DNA from: Rosenbergiella collisarenosi
GTDB lineage: Bacteria; Pseudomonadota; Gammaproteobacteria; Enterobacterales; Enterobacteriaceae
Assembly (NCBI RefSeq): GCF_018494085.1
Contig: NZ_JABBFP010000003.1
Span: forward strand, 310,001 to 374,000
Reading direction: 5' to 3'
Length of the DNA: 64,000 bases
Numbering within the stretch: the first letter of the stretch is position 1; each line of letters opens with the position of its first letter. Of the stretch, positions 26,766-37,957 are shown piece after piece. Both the position numbers and the translations under genes were made by a program. The notes under the pieces were generated by a model that was given only the letters and a program-made list of their open reading frames with translations, did not search any database and was not told the origin of the DNA.

Positions 26766-27437
26766 ATGCGCATTTTAGTGGTCGAAGACAACCCATTATT
26801 ACGACACCATTTAGCGGTACAGCTGCGCGAGATGGGGCATCAAGTCGATGCCGCCGAAGACGCCCACGAGGCCGACTATTTTCTTAACGAATATGCACCT
26901 GACGTCGCCTTAGTCGATCTCGGACTTCCCGATGAAGATGGAATGAGCCTTATTCAACGCTGGCGTGCCCAAGAAGTTAAACAGCCGATCCTTGTTCTGA
27001 CCGCTCGCGAAGGCTGGCAATCGAAGGTCACCGCACTCCAGGCGGGTGCTGACGATTATGTGACAAAGCCTTTTCATATTGAGGAAGTGGCCGCACGCTT
27101 GCAGGCGCTCCTACGTCGTACTGCGGGTCATGCCTCACAAGTCATCCACTACGCGCCCTTCCTTATCGATCTGTCGCGAAAAGAGCTTACGGTTAACCAA
27201 CAACCCATTAAACTGACAACCTTCGAATATACGATCGTTGAAACGTTAATCATCAACGCTGGGCGCGTCGTCAGTAAAGAGTCGCTCATGTTGCAGCTCT
27301 ATCCCGATGCCGATCTGCGCGAAGGCCATACGATCGACGTGCTCATGGGACGATTACGCAAGAAAATTCAACAGCACTACTCTGAAGAAGTGATCACCAC
27401 CCTACGAGGCTTGGGATACCGGTTCGATGCCCCATAG
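26766..27437 (+). CDS. phoP: Response regulator PhoP
   Basis: A 223-residue OmpR-type regulator: receiver domain with the phosphoacceptor Asp in [13 protein letters not shown] (about residue 51) and Lys in YVTKPF, and a winged-helix DNA-binding domain ending [12 protein letters not shown]. With PhoQ it controls Mg2+ homeostasis, lipid A modification and resistance to antimicrobial peptides. ATG 26766 (GAGGAAATAGAG upstream) matches the E. coli start. A single TGTTTA half of a PhoP box lies at about 26709, but the second half is poor, so autoregulation is uncertain. Confidence 0.97.
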   Translation: MRILVVEDNPLLRHHLAVQLREMGHQVDAAEDAHEADYFLNEYAPDVALVDLGLPDEDGMSLIQRWRAQEVKQPILVLTAREGWQSKVTALQAGADDYVTKPFHIEEVAARLQALLRRTAGHASQVIHYAPFLIDLSRKELTVNQQPIKLTTFEYTIVETLIINAGRVVSKESLMLQLYPDADLREGHTIDVLMGRLRKKIQQHYSEEVITTLRGLGYRFDAP

Positions 27438-28893
27438 TACTCCCTCTGTGCGCCGTCGCGCGCCGTTTAGGCTGCTTCCCCTTTCGTTACGCGGCCGTTT
27501 TTTACTTGCCGCGTCGGCGCTGGTTCTGGTCATCTCACTGTGCTATGGCGTGGTTGCCGTGGTTGGCTATGTGATCAGTTTCGATAAAAGCACGTATCAA
27601 ATTATGCGCGGCGAGAGTAACCTGTTTTTCACCTTAGCTCAGTGGCGCAATAACCAACTGGTTATCGATCGCCCCGATAACTTAAAGTTAAACTTCCCGA
27701 CGCTCGTCTATATTTATGACGAACACGGCCGGCTGCTTTGGCAATTACGCGATGTCCCGGAAATTCGTCACAGTATTCACAAGAGCTGGTTACACACCAA
27801 TAATTTTTATGAGATTGATGCGAGCAATAAAGTCAGTATCGCGGCGATAGGTAATAACAGTAAGGCCCAGAAAAAAATAGCCGAGCTCGATAGCGACGAT
27901 ACCTTTACCCACTCCGTAGCAGTCAGTCGCTACGATGCCACCGCAACACTCCCGGCACTCACCATCGTTGTGGTCGACTCTATCCCACAGGAATTACAAC
28001 ATAGCGAGCTTGTCTGGTCGTGGTTTAATTACGTCTTAGCCGCAAATTGCCTACTCGTTATTCCGTTATTGTGGCTCGCGGCACGCTGGAGCCTCAAGCC
28101 CATCGGGCAGCTCTCAGCAGAGCTGAAAGCTTTGGAATCTGGACAGCGAGAATCGCTGGGCGACTCACCCCCGCAGGAACTAAGAGGGCTGGTTAGTAAC
28201 CTTAACCTGCTGTTAAAAAGCGAGCGTCAACGCAGTAGTCGTTATCACACCACACTCTCTGATCTGACTCATAGCTTAAAGACCCCCTTGGCCGTGTTAC
28301 AAAGTACGCTACGCGCGCTACGTGGGGCGAAGCCGATGAAAATAGAAGAGGCGGAGCCGCTAATGCTTGAACAAATCAGCCGTATCTCTCAGCAAGTCGG
28401 CTACTATTTACACCGTGCCAGCTTGCAAGCAGAAAACAATATCTTACATCGAGAGATCCATGCGGTTGCCCCGTTAATCGATGGTTTGTGCTCAGCGTTA
28501 AATAAGGTTTACCAAAATAAAGGCGTTGATATTACCGTCGAGCTTTCGCCGGAACTCACCTTTACCGGTAATCGCGACGATCTGGTCGAAGTGATGGGAA
28601 ATGTGCTCGACAATGCCTGTAAATACTGTCTCGAATTTATTCATATCAGTGCGGTACAGGATGACGCGACACTCACGCTATTTATCGACGACGATGGCCC
28701 AGGCATCCCCGCGGCCCGCCACGAGATGATATTCCAACGCGGTCAACGTGCCGATACTCTGCGACCCGGCCAAGGTATCGGGCTATCGCTAGCCCGTGAG
28801 ATCGTCGAAAACTATGCCGGAGAGATCCGTGTGGCGCGTAGTCACTGGGGAGGCGCGCGGATGGAGATTGTATTTGCCAATCAGATGATCTGA
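27427..28893 (+). CDS. phoQ: Sensor histidine kinase PhoQ
   Basis: A 488-residue inner-membrane kinase: TM1 (about residues 22-45), a periplasmic PAS-like sensor (about 46-195), TM2 (about 198-218), a HAMP domain, the phospho-His in [11 protein letters not shown] and an ATP-binding domain ([30 protein letters not shown]). The start overlaps phoP by 11 bases. The sensor's membrane-facing acidic patch, EDDDDAE in E. coli, reads ELDSDDT here, with fewer acidic residues; since that patch binds Mg2+/Ca2+ and cationic peptides, signal sensitivity may differ. Confidence 0.97.
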   Translation: MPHSTPSVRRRAPFRLLPLSLRGRFLLAASALVLVISLCYGVVAVVGYVISFDKSTYQIMRGESNLFFTLAQWRNNQLVIDRPDNLKLNFPTLVYIYDEHGRLLWQLRDVPEIRHSIHKSWLHTNNFYEIDASNKVSIAAIGNNSKAQKKIAELDSDDTFTHSVAVSRYDATATLPALTIVVVDSIPQELQHSELVWSWFNYVLAANCLLVIPLLWLAARWSLKPIGQLSAELKALESGQRESLGDSPPQELRGLVSNLNLLLKSERQRSSRYHTTLSDLTHSLKTPLAVLQSTLRALRGAKPMKIEEAEPLMLEQISRISQQVGYYLHRASLQAENNILHREIHAVAPLIDGLCSALNKVYQNKGVDITVELSPELTFTGNRDDLVEVMGNVLDNACKYCLEFIHISAVQDDATLTLFIDDDGPGIPAARHEMIFQRGQRADTLRPGQGIGLSLAREIVENYAGEIRVARSHWGGARMEIVFANQMI

Positions 28894-28960
28894 TTTTCTA
28901 TCTCATTCTCGACCTCACGCTGCTATACTCTCGCCAGTTTTTTTCATCTCTGAGGGTATT

Positions 28961-30103
28961 ATGTCATTCGAACTCGCCATTGACTGGCCGACATTTCTTA
29001 CAACCTATTGGCAAAAAAAGCCGGTCATTATCCGTCAAGCTTTCCCCGATTTTCAGGATCCTATTACGCCTGATGAATTGGCCGGTCTGGCGATGGAAAA
29101 CGAGGTCGATAGTCGACTCGTCAGTCAAACCGCGGCAGGTTGGCAGGTTGCCCATGGCCCATTTAGCGATTTCGATCAGCTAACCGAGACGCATTGGTCA
29201 CTGCTTGTACAGGCGGTTAACCACTGGCATCCCGCTGCGGCAGAGCTTATGCAGCCCTTTCGCGCCCTCTCGGATTGGCGAATGGACGATTTGATGATCT
29301 CCTTCTCGGTTCCTGAGGGCGGAGTCGGTCCACATCTCGATCAATACGATGTATTTATCATTCAAGGCGCGGGTCGGCGCCGTTGGCGTGTAGGCAATAA
29401 TGACGTCATCGCACAGCATTCTCCTCACCCCGATTTGCTGCAAGTCGCGCCGTTCGATGCGATCATTGACGAGATCTTGGAGCCTGGCGACTTGGTCTAC
29501 ATTCCTCCTGGTTTCCCTCACGAAGGTTACTCGTTAGAAAATTCGCTGAACTACTCCGTCGGTTTCCGTGCACCATCGGGCAAAGAGCTCCTCAGTGGCT
29601 TCGCCGATTACGTGTTAGCGCAGGAGTTGGGCAGCCGCCGCTATCAAGACCCCGCACTCGCTCTGCGAGACAGTGCGTCCGAAGTCTTAGCCGATGAAGC
29701 TGAACAGTTACGTGGGATGATGACCGAACTTCTTCGCTCCGCTGAGTTCACGCCTTGGTTAGGTGAGTTCCTGTCGCAGTCACGCCATGAATTAGATATC
29801 GCCCCGCCGCAGCCCGCCTACCAGGAAGATGAAGTCCGTCAAGCCCTCGATGAGGGAACGCCGTTATACCGCGTCGGCGGACTGAAGGTGTTACAACTCG
29901 CGACTCAGACCTTTATCAATGGCGAACGCTTCAGTGACGCCGATCCGGCGTTTTTACGCTTATTAGCGCAAGATCTTACTATCGAGGCTGAGGCCTTACA
30001 GCCGCTGATAGACGACACCACGACCTTAACGCAACTGACCGGGCTGATTAACGCAGGTTACTGGCACTTCGCTGGGGAAGAGGAAGAAGAAGAAGAGACT
30101 TGA
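28961..30103 (+). CDS. roxA: Ribosomal protein uL16 arginine hydroxylase, RoxA (YcfD)
   Basis: A 380-residue JmjC-type Fe(II)/2-oxoglutarate oxygenase that hydroxylates Arg81 of ribosomal protein uL16. GPHLDQYDVFIIQGAGRRRW (about residues 122-141) has the HxD iron ligands, and IPPGFPHEGYS the third His. A winged-helix C-terminal domain follows, ending in a run of Glu (EEEEEEET), a little longer than in E. coli. It follows phoPQ after 67 bases with its own ribosome site (GAGGGTATT). Confidence 0.95.
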   Translation: MSFELAIDWPTFLTTYWQKKPVIIRQAFPDFQDPITPDELAGLAMENEVDSRLVSQTAAGWQVAHGPFSDFDQLTETHWSLLVQAVNHWHPAAAELMQPFRALSDWRMDDLMISFSVPEGGVGPHLDQYDVFIIQGAGRRRWRVGNNDVIAQHSPHPDLLQVAPFDAIIDEILEPGDLVYIPPGFPHEGYSLENSLNYSVGFRAPSGKELLSGFADYVLAQELGSRRYQDPALALRDSASEVLADEAEQLRGMMTELLRSAEFTPWLGEFLSQSRHELDIAPPQPAYQEDEVRQALDEGTPLYRVGGLKVLQLATQTFINGERFSDADPAFLRLLAQDLTIEAEALQPLIDDTTTLTQLTGLINAGYWHFAGEEEEEEET

Positions 30104-30121
30104 TGCCCACCGTCTAGGCCA

Positions 30122-30148
30122 AGCCGCGCAGATCAAATCTGCGCGGCT
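30122..30148. terminator. Bidirectional hairpin between roxA and cobB
   Basis: AGCCGCGCAGAT (30122-30133) is perfectly complementary to 30137-30148 with a 3-base loop. It lies between two convergent genes. No T tract follows on either strand, so it may act as an RNA end-protecting or weak terminator element. Confidence 0.6.
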
Positions 30149-30159
30149 GCCGAATAGCG

Positions 30160-30990
30160 TTAGCGCTGACTTAAGAACAGCTCGACCCACGTAGGCAACG
30201 TTTTAGATGCCGGTCCATAGTGGCCCGCGATAAACTCTTCTTTGGAGGCAGTGGGTTCAAGATTGAATTCAATAGTCTCCGCCCCCTGAACCTTCGCTTC
30301 ATGCACGAAGCCTGCCGCAGGATAGACCTGCCCCGATGTGCCGATAGCGATAAAAATATCGCACTCAGCGATCGCTTGGTAGATACCTTCCATCTGTAAC
30401 GGCATTTCACCAAACCAGACCACATGTGGGCGTAATGGTGCCGGGAATTGGCAGCAGGTACAGCGGTCCGACGGCTGCAGATCGCCGGTCCAGGTCACGA
30501 CTTGCTGGCTCTGGGTACAGCGCGCTTTTAACAGCTCACCGTGCATATGAATAATATTTGAGCTACCCGCGCGCTCGTGGAGGTTATCGATGTTCTGGGT
30601 CACGATCAGTAGGTTATCGCCAAGAACCGTTCCAAGCTTAGCTAACGCGCGATGGGCATTGTTGGGTAATAGTTGTGGCGATTGCAGCTGGCGGCGTCGA
30701 GCGTTGTAAAAATCATGGACCCGCTGTGGATCGCGTTGATAACCTTCTGGCGTCGCGACATCCTCAATCGCATGATCTTCCCATAATCCATCCGCAGCAC
30801 GGAAAGTCGCGATCCCTGACTCCGCTGAGATCCCGGCGCCGGTAAGCACAACCACTTTAGGCAGCGGCTTGGTGATGAGCTTGGCTATGCGGGCATCTTC
30901 AAAATAAGACTGCCGAAAGCGTTGGCGCATGTTTCGCTTGTCTTTTTTAAAGCGGGCGACGCGAATGCGACGACGATTACTGGTACGCAT
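30160..30990 (-). CDS. cobB: NAD-dependent protein deacylase (sirtuin) CobB
   Basis: A 276-residue sirtuin that removes acetyl and succinyl groups from lysines using NAD+. [14 protein letters not shown] (about residues 52-65) binds [15 protein letters not shown] and HMHGEL carry the catalytic Asn/Asp/His, and a four-Cys zinc site is formed by ARCTQS and CTCCQF. An N-terminal basic extension (about 40 residues) is present as in the long E. coli form. In E. coli nagK lies between cobB and lolE; here cobB follows lolE directly. Confidence 0.96.
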   Translation of the reverse strand: MRTSNRRRIRVARFKKDKRNMRQRFRQSYFEDARIAKLITKPLPKVVVLTGAGISAESGIATFRAADGLWEDHAIEDVATPEGYQRDPQRVHDFYNARRRQLQSPQLLPNNAHRALAKLGTVLGDNLLIVTQNIDNLHERAGSSNIIHMHGELLKARCTQSQQVVTWTGDLQPSDRCTCCQFPAPLRPHVVWFGEMPLQMEGIYQAIAECDIFIAIGTSGQVYPAAGFVHEAKVQGAETIEFNLEPTASKEEFIAGHYGPASKTLPTWVELFLSQR

Positions 30991-31047
30991 GAGAGCTCCT
31001 GCAGAACACGTTAAACATCATACTCGCCTTATCGCGAGTACGGAAAA

Positions 31048-32292
31048 TTATTGGCCACTTAAGACTCGTGCCGGGTCAATACGGCTTGCGCGACGAGCGG
31101 GGTACCAGCTAGCCAGTAGGCTTAATACCAACGCACACACTAACACGATCAACACATCTTCCCAGTGCAGTGCCGAAGGCAGGAAGTCGATAAAATAGAT
31201 ATCCCCGGAAAGAAAGTGGTGCCCGGTCATCGATTCGATGCCCTTAATGAGTCGAGTCAGGTTCAAGGCACCCAATACCCCTAATACCACACCGACTAGA
31301 CTACCCGTAATCCCCGCTAACAGACCGTACCAGATAAATATGGCACGAATCAGCCTATCTTTCGCGCCTAACGTACGTAGCACGGCAATATCGCTGCTTT
31401 TATCCTTTACCGCCATCACGAGGGTCGAGACGATGTTAAAACACGCCACCCCAATCACCAGGATCATGGCGAGATACATGATGGCACGGATCATCTGAAT
31501 ATCGCGATACATATAACCAAAGTCTGCGGTCCAGTTACGAATATAGACGTAGCTGTGTGTCGCCTCTCCCGCCGCACGAACCACTGCTGGTGCCTGGAAG
31601 GGATCACGCATCTTTAATGCGATACCGGTCACCGAGCGGCCCATATCGAGGTACTGTTGGGCATCAGCCAGCGGAACTAAGGCGAGGCTGTGGTCGAGCA
31701 TGCCGCTTAACTGTAAAATACCGCTGACTTGCAGACGAATACGCTTAGGCTGTAATAACTTATTTTGTTCGTCGTTATTCGGAATCAATACCGTTAGCCA
31801 ATCCCCGGTTTTCAGCCCCAAGCTTTTCGCGATCCCGCCGCCGATGATAATCTGCTGTTTCCCCGCGCTAAACTGCGACCACGCATTGTTCTGGACAAAC
31901 TGTGGCAGGCTACTTAACCGTGTTTCTTGCTGCGGATCGACCCCCTTGACCTGAATGGCCTGGAGTTTCTGTGCGCTTTCGATCAGGCCAGTAAACGTGA
32001 TGAACGGCGCGGCCGCGGCGACGCCTTGCACCTGTTCAATGGGGCCGAGTAGCGACTGCCACTGCTGAAAGGGTTGGTGTACGGGGATGATTTCGCCGTG
32101 AGGAACAACATCCAAGATACGCTTATTCAGCTCGCGTTCGAAACCGTTCATCGCACTCAAGCCAATGATCAATACGGCAACCCCAAGGGCGATCCCTGCC
32201 GTAGACAGGACCGAAATCAGAGAGACCATGCCTCCCCGTCGACGCCCTCGACTAAAGCGAAGGGCAAGCAGGAAAGAGAGTGAGCCGCGCAT
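31048..32292 (-). CDS. lolE: Lipoprotein-releasing complex permease LolE
   Basis: A 414-residue inner-membrane protein with an N-terminal TM segment, a large periplasmic domain and three C-terminal TM segments (MacB/FtsX-like). With LolC and LolD it frees outer-membrane lipoproteins from the inner membrane and passes them to Lol[26 protein letters not shown] marks the start; ATG 32292 shares one base with the lolD stop (TGATG). It keeps the FtsX-type C-terminal [19 protein letters not shown]. Confidence 0.97.
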   Translation of the reverse strand: MRGSLSFLLALRFSRGRRRGGMVSLISVLSTAGIALGVAVLIIGLSAMNGFERELNKRILDVVPHGEIIPVHQPFQQWQSLLGPIEQVQGVAAAAPFITFTGLIESAQKLQAIQVKGVDPQQETRLSSLPQFVQNNAWSQFSAGKQQIIIGGGIAKSLGLKTGDWLTVLIPNNDEQNKLLQPKRIRLQVSGILQLSGMLDHSLALVPLADAQQYLDMGRSVTGIALKMRDPFQAPAVVRAAGEATHSYVYIRNWTADFGYMYRDIQMIRAIMYLAMILVIGVACFNIVSTLVMAVKDKSSDIAVLRTLGAKDRLIRAIFIWYGLLAGITGSLVGVVLGVLGALNLTRLIKGIESMTGHHFLSGDIYFIDFLPSALHWEDVLIVLVCALVLSLLASWYPARRASRIDPARVLSGQ

Positions 32293-32996
32293 CAACTCAC
32301 TCCCTGTAACATCGGATGTGCATGCAACACGCCATCGCGCATCTCCATTTGACGATCCAGCCGCTTCGCGAGGGCTAAGTCATGGGTGACGACGAGGAAA
32401 GCCGTACCTTGACTCTCGTTCAATTCGCCGAGCAGGGCAAAAATAGCATCGGCATTACGTGCATCAAGATTACCGGTCGGTTCATCGGCCATCACTAAAC
32501 TCGGTCTATTCACCAAGGCGCGGGCGATGGCAACACGCTGACGCTCTCCCCCTGATAATTCCGAAGGTCGATGTTTACCGCGAGGGCTCAAGCCCACAGC
32601 TTTTAGCATCTCGTCCGCGCACTGTGTCGCCTCTTGCGGTGAGCATCCGCCAATTAGCAGCGGCATCGCTACATTTTCTAGGGCAGTAAAATCCGGCAGC
32701 AGATGGTGAAACTGATAAATAAATCCTAGCTGTTGGTTACGCAGGTCGGCCTTCGCAGAGGCACTTAACGTGTTGAGGGATTGCCCTTTAAATAGCACCT
32801 CACCCGAGGTCGGTTGATCTAATCCACCCAGAAGGTGCAAGAGCGTACTCTTGCCGGATCCAGAGCTACCGATAATCGACACCAACTCGCGTTCTGCAAT
32901 ACTAAAGCTCACCTGCTTAAGCACTTCAGTACTCACCGCGCCTTCACGATACGTTTTGCATAACTCAGCGCACTGTAACAAAGGAGATTTATTCAT
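32292..32996 (-). CDS. lolD: Lipoprotein-releasing ATPase LolD
   Basis: A 234-residue ABC ATPase: Walker [11 protein letters not shown]-loop YQFHHLLP, signature [15 protein letters not shown], Walker B VMADEPTG and switch His in VVTHD. It powers LolCE. ATG 32996 matches the E. coli start and overlaps lolC by 8 bases; the frame is open further upstream inside lolC. Confidence 0.97.
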   Translation of the reverse strand: MNKSPLLQCAELCKTYREGAVSTEVLKQVSFSIAERELVSIIGSSGSGKSTLLHLLGGLDQPTSGEVLFKGQSLNTLSASAKADLRNQQLGFIYQFHHLLPDFTALENVAMPLLIGGCSPQEATQCADEMLKAVGLSPRGKHRPSELSGGERQRVAIARALVNRPSLVMADEPTGNLDARNADAIFALLGELNESQGTAFLVVTHDLALAKRLDRQMEMRDGVLHAHPMLQGVS

Positions 32997-34188
32997 AACG
33001 TAAAGCCTCAGCGGGTTGGACAGTGGCGGCACGCCACGAAGGATAAAGAGTCGCCAGCAGTGCCAACAGCATCGCACTCAGCGTAATAATAACAACTTGA
33101 CCGACGTGGATATCAACGGGCAGCGCTGCCCCATCAAGTAATAAGCCGATGACCGGCAGTAAATGGTTGAGTTGGCTAGCGAGTAAACACCCTAATAGCG
33201 CGCCACAGAGTGACCCGATGATCCCTGCGCTGGCACCCTGGACCATAAACACCGTCATGACCTGACGACGAGTCAGTCCCTGCGTCTGTAAGATGGCGAC
33301 TTCACCCTGCTTTTCCATAATCAATAACCCTAACGACGTAATGATATTAAACGCCGCCACGGCCACGATAAGACTCAGTAGCAGCCCCATCATATTCTTT
33401 TCCATTCTCACCGCTTGAAAGAGATCGCCCTTACGCTCGCGCCAATCCTTCCAGACTGACTGCGCGGGAAGCGACTGCTGGTCGATCTCATCGACGGCGA
33501 GAGGGTGATCGAGCCATAGCCGCCAACCGGTTATATGGCCGGCCGGATACAGCATAACGCGTGAGGCATCTTGTTGATTGACGAGGATCTGGTAGCTATC
33601 CACCTCACTGTTTGCCGCATAGATACCGGCCACGGTAAATAGACGCTGGCTCGGCATCCGCCCCATCGGCGTAAATTGGCTTACAGAGGGCACCATCAGA
33701 CGAAGTTTATCACCCACCTGAACACCGAGTTGGTTGGCGAGTTGTGCCCCGAGGATCACCTGATAACTGCCCGCAGCCGGGATATGAGGAGGACCTTGTT
33801 CGATAAAAGGCAGTAGCGGATCCTGTTCCCCCGGTGCTAAACCAAGCATGACCCCGACCGAGACGTTATGGGCGCTCTGCAAGACGACATCGGCAGTGGT
33901 TAACGGTGCAACACGGTTGACGCCTGGGAGTTTCAGCGACGACGCGGGAAAGCGTTGCGGATCGATATTCCCCGCAGGCTGTGAAACGACGGCTTGCGGC
34001 ATAAGCCCTAAGATATTCCCTTCTAACTCGCGCTCGAAGCCGTTCATCACCGATAATACCGTGACCAAGGCCAGTACGCCGAGGGTAATACCAATTGCCG
34101 AGAGCCAAGAGATAAACCGCCCGAATCGATCAGTAGCGCGCCCACGCATGTAGCGTAAGCCAATAAATAAAGCGACAGGTTGATACAT
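32989..34188 (-). CDS. lolC: Lipoprotein-releasing complex permease LolC
   Basis: A 399-residue partner of LolE with the same 4-TM MacB-like plan. LolC carries the periplasmic hook that binds Lol[26 protein letters not shown] at the start and VEKNMMG-like [23 protein letters not shown] in the membrane region match E. coli LolC. ATG 34188 is used. It is the first gene of a lolCDE-cobB transcript, divergent from mfd. Confidence 0.97.
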   Translation of the reverse strand: MYQPVALFIGLRYMRGRATDRFGRFISWLSAIGITLGVLALVTVLSVMNGFERELEGNILGLMPQAVVSQPAGNIDPQRFPASSLKLPGVNRVAPLTTADVVLQSAHNVSVGVMLGLAPGEQDPLLPFIEQGPPHIPAAGSYQVILGAQLANQLGVQVGDKLRLMVPSVSQFTPMGRMPSQRLFTVAGIYAANSEVDSYQILVNQQDASRVMLYPAGHITGWRLWLDHPLAVDEIDQQSLPAQSVWKDWRERKGDLFQAVRMEKNMMGLLLSLIVAVAAFNIITSLGLLIMEKQGEVAILQTQGLTRRQVMTVFMVQGASAGIIGSLCGALLGCLLASQLNHLLPVIGLLLDGAALPVDIHVGQVVIITLSAMLLALLATLYPSWRAATVQPAEALRYE

Positions 34189-34459
34189 GTAGTCCATCCC
34201 GGACGGTAATAAATATACAGAGGATGATAATAGAGCCGCGGCGTTTATGAAACCTTTACCGGGTATCCCACTGCGGTAAACAGTCGGAAAATCGATTAGT
34301 TGTACAAAAAGAAGGCAAACGCACCCCTCAACGTAGTAAAGCGAATACCGCTTCGCGGTACGGAGTGCTACTTTAAAGGAAGTGAAAACGTTGATGAGTC
34401 GTGGTCAGCCCGTAGAGCAGAAACGTTAATGCATCATTAATAAGAGACAATGTAAGTTT

Positions 34460-37400
34460 ATGACGGATAACCAGCAATATTCACTGCCTACCAAGGCAGG
34501 TGATAATCGGCAGTTAGGCGAATTGGTTGGCTCGGCTTTTGCCATCGAAGCGGCACGGATTGCAGAGCAACACGATGGCCTCGTCGTATTAATTGCCAGT
34601 GATATGCAAAATGCGTTACAGCTCACAAGTGAGGTAGCCCAGTTCACCACGTTGAGTGTCAACACGCTCCCAGACTGGGAAACCCTGCCTTACGATAACT
34701 TCTCGCCGCATCAAGACATCATTTCGAGCCGCTTATCGATGCTCTATCAGCTGCCGTTGATGGAAAAGGGCCTCCTCATTTTGCCTGTCAACACCCTTAT
34801 GCAACGGGTCTGTCCGCATAGTTTCCTTCATGGCCATGCACTTGTGATGAAGCGCGGCGATAAGCTGTCGCGGGATACGCTGATTCGCCAACTCGACCAA
34901 GCTGGCTACCGCCATGTCGAACAGGTAATGGTGCATGGCGAGTATGCCACGCGCGGTGCATTACTCGACCTGTTCCCGATGGGGAGCGACGCCCCGTATC
35001 GTCTTGACTTTCTCGACGACGAAATCGATACGCTACGCTCCTTCGACGCGGACACGCAGCGTACGCTGCATGAGGTCGAGGCTATTAGCCTACTACCTGC
35101 TCATGAGTTCCCGACCGATAAAGCCTCGATTGAACGTTTTCGGACTCAGTGGCGCGAAAAATTCGACGTCCTGCGTGAAGCCGAGCACGTTTACCAGCAA
35201 GTCTCTCGGGGGACTTTACCGGCGGGGATCGAGTATTGGCAGCCACTCTTCTTCGACGAGCCGCTCTCCCCCCTATTCAGCTACTTCCCGGCGCAGACCC
35301 TACTGGTGAATACCGGAGATCTTTCGGCGAGTAGCGAACGTTTTTGGCAAGATACGGCTAGCCGCTATGACAATCGCCGCGTCGACCCGATGCGACCGTT
35401 GCTAGCGCCGAATGAATTATGGCTCGCGCCAGATACCTTACATGCCGAACTGAAACAGTGGCCGCGTATCCAGCTGCATTGCGATAAGTTAGCGAAGAAA
35501 GCTGCGAACACTAACCTTGGATATCAGACACTACCGTCGCTGCATCAGCCCGATGCGCTGCATAACCCGCTCGAACCGTTACGCAAGCTACTCGATGCCC
35601 ATCCGGCCTATCGCACCGTCTTCTCTGTTGAAAGCCAAGGGCGACGTGAACGTCTGCAAGAGATGCTGGCACGGATCAAGCTACGCCCTTCAGCGATCAG
35701 CGACTTCTCACAGGCTCAGGCACCGGGCGCCTACTTGATGGTCGGCGCGGCTGAGAAAGGCTTCATCGCCGATAAACAGCAATTGATTGTGATCTGTGAG
35801 AACGATTTATTGGGCGAGCGCGTCGTGCGCCGTCGGCAAGATACGCGACGTACGATTAACCCCGATGTATTAATTCGTAACCTCGCTGAGTTGCATCCCG
35901 GGCAACCGGTAGTGCACCTCGATCACGGCGTAGGCCGTTACGTTGGTATGACGACGCTAGAAACCGGCGGCGTGACGGCCGAATATCTGGTGCTTAACTA
36001 CGCGAACGACGCCAAACTCTATATTCCGATCTCCTCGTTACATCTGATTAGCCGTTATGCAGGAGGGGCCGACGATAATGCGCCGCTGCATAAACTAGGC
36101 AGCGATGCGTGGAATCGCGCGCGGCAGAAAGCGGCTGAAAAAGTTCGTGATGTAGCGGCTGAATTATTGGATATCTATGCGCAACGAGCCGCGAAGACTG
36201 GCTTTACGTTTACTCAGAATCGCGAGCATTATCAGCAATTCTGCGCCTCCTTCCCTTATGAAACGACCCACGACCAGAACCAAGCCATCAACGCTGTCCT
36301 TAGCGACATGTGTCAGCCACTGGCGATGGATCGCTTAGTCTGTGGTGACGTGGGCTTCGGTAAAACGGAAGTCGCGATGCGCGCCGCCTTTCTCGCGGTG
36401 GAAAATAACAAACAAGTCGCCGTATTGGTTCCTACCACCCTTCTAGCGCAGCAACACTACGATAATTTTCGCGACCGCTTCGCCGACTGGCCGGTGCGCG
36501 TAGAGATGCTATCTCGGTTTCGGAGCGCCAAAGAGCAGAGCCAGATATTGCAAGAGGCCGCCGACGGTAAGGTGGATATCCTCATCGGCACGCATAAACT
36601 ATTAATGAGCGACCTGCAATGGGCCGATCTCGGATTACTCATCGTCGATGAGGAGCACCGTTTTGGTGTCCGCCATAAAGAACGTATCAAAGCGATGCGT
36701 GCCGATGTCGATATCCTAACGCTTACCGCTACCCCAATCCCACGTACGCTTAATATGGCGATGAGTGGCATGCGCGATCTCTCGATTATCGCCACACCTC
36801 CGGCGCGTCGTTTGGCCGTGAAAACCTTTGTGCGCGAGTATGACGCACTCGTCGTGCGCGAGGCGATCTTGCGTGAGGTATTACGGGGGGGACAAGTTTA
36901 CTATCTGTTCAACGACGTAGAGAATATCAATAAGGCAGCTGAGAAGTTGGCAGAGCTTGTGCCCGAAGCGCGCATTGGTATCGGTCATGGTCAGATGCGC
37001 GAGCGTGAACTGGAAAAAGTAATGAACGACTTCCATCACCAGCGTTTCAATGTCTTAGTCTGTACCACCATCATCGAAACGGGGATCGATATTCCTACCG
37101 CGAATACGATTATCATCGAGCGCGCGGATCATTTCGGCCTCGCGCAGCTGCACCAGCTCCGTGGCCGGGTCGGCCGCTCGCATCACCAAGCCTATGCGTG
37201 GTTACTTACCCCACATCCGAAAGCGATGACGGCCGACGCGCGTAAGCGTTTGGAGGCCATCGCCTCGTTGGAAGATTTAGGTGCTGGTTTCGCCCTCGCC
37301 ACTCACGACCTTGAGATCCGCGGCGCAGGTGAGTTACTCGGCGACGACCAAAGTGGTCAGATGGAGACCTTGGGCTTTACCCTGTATATGGAATTACTGG

Positions 37401-37915
37401 AAAATGCCGTTGAGTCGCTCAAAGCGGGGAAAGAGCCGTCACTCGAGGATCTTTCTCAACGCCACACCGACGTTGAGCTGCGTCTGCCCGCACTGATCCC
37501 GGATGACTTTATCTCAGATATCAATACCCGTCTCTCGCTGTATAAGCGTATTGCCAGCGCCAACGAAAGTGCGGAACTCAACGATATCAAGGTTGAGATG
37601 ATTGACCGCTTTGGCCTACTTCCCGATGCTACGCGCAATCTGCTAACGCAGACAGAGATCCGTCTGCAAGCAGAATCATTGGGCATTACTAAGATTGAAG
37701 CGGGTGAGAAAGGCGGATATATCGAGTTTGCCGAGCAAAATCAGGTCGACCCCGGCTGGCTCATTGGCTTATTACAGCAAGACCCAATGCAGTGGAAACT
37801 TGAAGGCCCGGTCAAATTACGCTTCGTCCGAGACTTAAGTGAACGACAACAACGCATAGAGTGGTTGGTTGAGCTACTTGCGCAGATGGATAACCAGCGC
37901 GTCCCTGCTCACTAA
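34460..37915 (+). CDS. mfd: Transcription-repair coupling factor Mfd
   Basis: An 1151-residue translocase that removes RNA polymerase stalled at DNA damage and recruits UvrA. The N-terminal part is a UvrB-like domain, then comes an RNA-polymerase-interacting domain (about 475-545; VVHLDHGVGRYVGM). The motor has Walker A GDVGFGKTEVAMRAAF, DEEHRFGV and TATPIPRTL, and the translocation motif region near RGRVGRSHHQAYAWLL. The C-terminal D7 domain hides the UvrA-binding surface. Length and motifs are complete. A bidirectional terminator follows. Confidence 0.98.
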   Translation: MTDNQQYSLPTKAGDNRQLGELVGSAFAIEAARIAEQHDGLVVLIASDMQNALQLTSEVAQFTTLSVNTLPDWETLPYDNFSPHQDIISSRLSMLYQLPLMEKGLLILPVNTLMQRVCPHSFLHGHALVMKRGDKLSRDTLIRQLDQAGYRHVEQVMVHGEYATRGALLDLFPMGSDAPYRLDFLDDEIDTLRSFDADTQRTLHEVEAISLLPAHEFPTDKASIERFRTQWREKFDVLREAEHVYQQVSRGTLPAGIEYWQPLFFDEPLSPLFSYFPAQTLLVNTGDLSASSERFWQDTASRYDNRRVDPMRPLLAPNELWLAPDTLHAELKQWPRIQLHCDKLAKKAANTNLGYQTLPSLHQPDALHNPLEPLRKLLDAHPAYRTVFSVESQGRRERLQEMLARIKLRPSAISDFSQAQAPGAYLMVGAAEKGFIADKQQLIVICENDLLGERVVRRRQDTRRTINPDVLIRNLAELHPGQPVVHLDHGVGRYVGMTTLETGGVTAEYLVLNYANDAKLYIPISSLHLISRYAGGADDNAPLHKLGSDAWNRARQKAAEKVRDVAAELLDIYAQRAAKTGFTFTQNREHYQQFCASFPYETTHDQNQAINAVLSDMCQPLAMDRLVCGDVGFGKTEVAMRAAFLAVENNKQVAVLVPTTLLAQQHYDNFRDRFADWPVRVEMLSRFRSAKEQSQILQEAADGKVDILIGTHKLLMSDLQWADLGLLIVDEEHRFGVRHKERIKAMRADVDILTLTATPIPRTLNMAMSGMRDLSIIATPPARRLAVKTFVREYDALVVREAILREVLRGGQVYYLFNDVENINKAAEKLAELVPEARIGIGHGQMRERELEKVMNDFHHQRFNVLVCTTIIETGIDIPTANTIIIERADHFGLAQLHQLRGRVGRSHHQAYAWLLTPHPKAMTADARKRLEAIASLEDLGAGFALATHDLEIRGAGELLGDDQSGQMETLGFTLYMELLENAVESLKAGKEPSLEDLSQRHTDVELRLPALIPDDFISDINTRLSLYKRIASANESAELNDIKVEMIDRFGLLPDATRNLLTQTEIRLQAESLGITKIEAGEKGGYIEFAEQNQVDPGWLIGLLQQDPMQWKLEGPVKLRFVRDLSERQQRIEWLVELLAQMDNQRVPAH

Positions 37916-37922
37916 TCTGTTA

Positions 37923-37952
37923 AGGGTGCCTTCTATTGCGAGAAGGCGCCCT
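37923..37952. terminator. Bidirectional terminator between mfd and ycfJ
   Basis: AGGGTGCCTTCT and AGAAGGCGCCCT (one G-T pair) form a 12-bp stem with a 6-base loop. A T run (TTTTTT at about 37963) lies too far right for a classic plus-strand terminator, but convergent gene ends support the role. Confidence 0.6.
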
Positions 37953-37957
37953 CTTAA

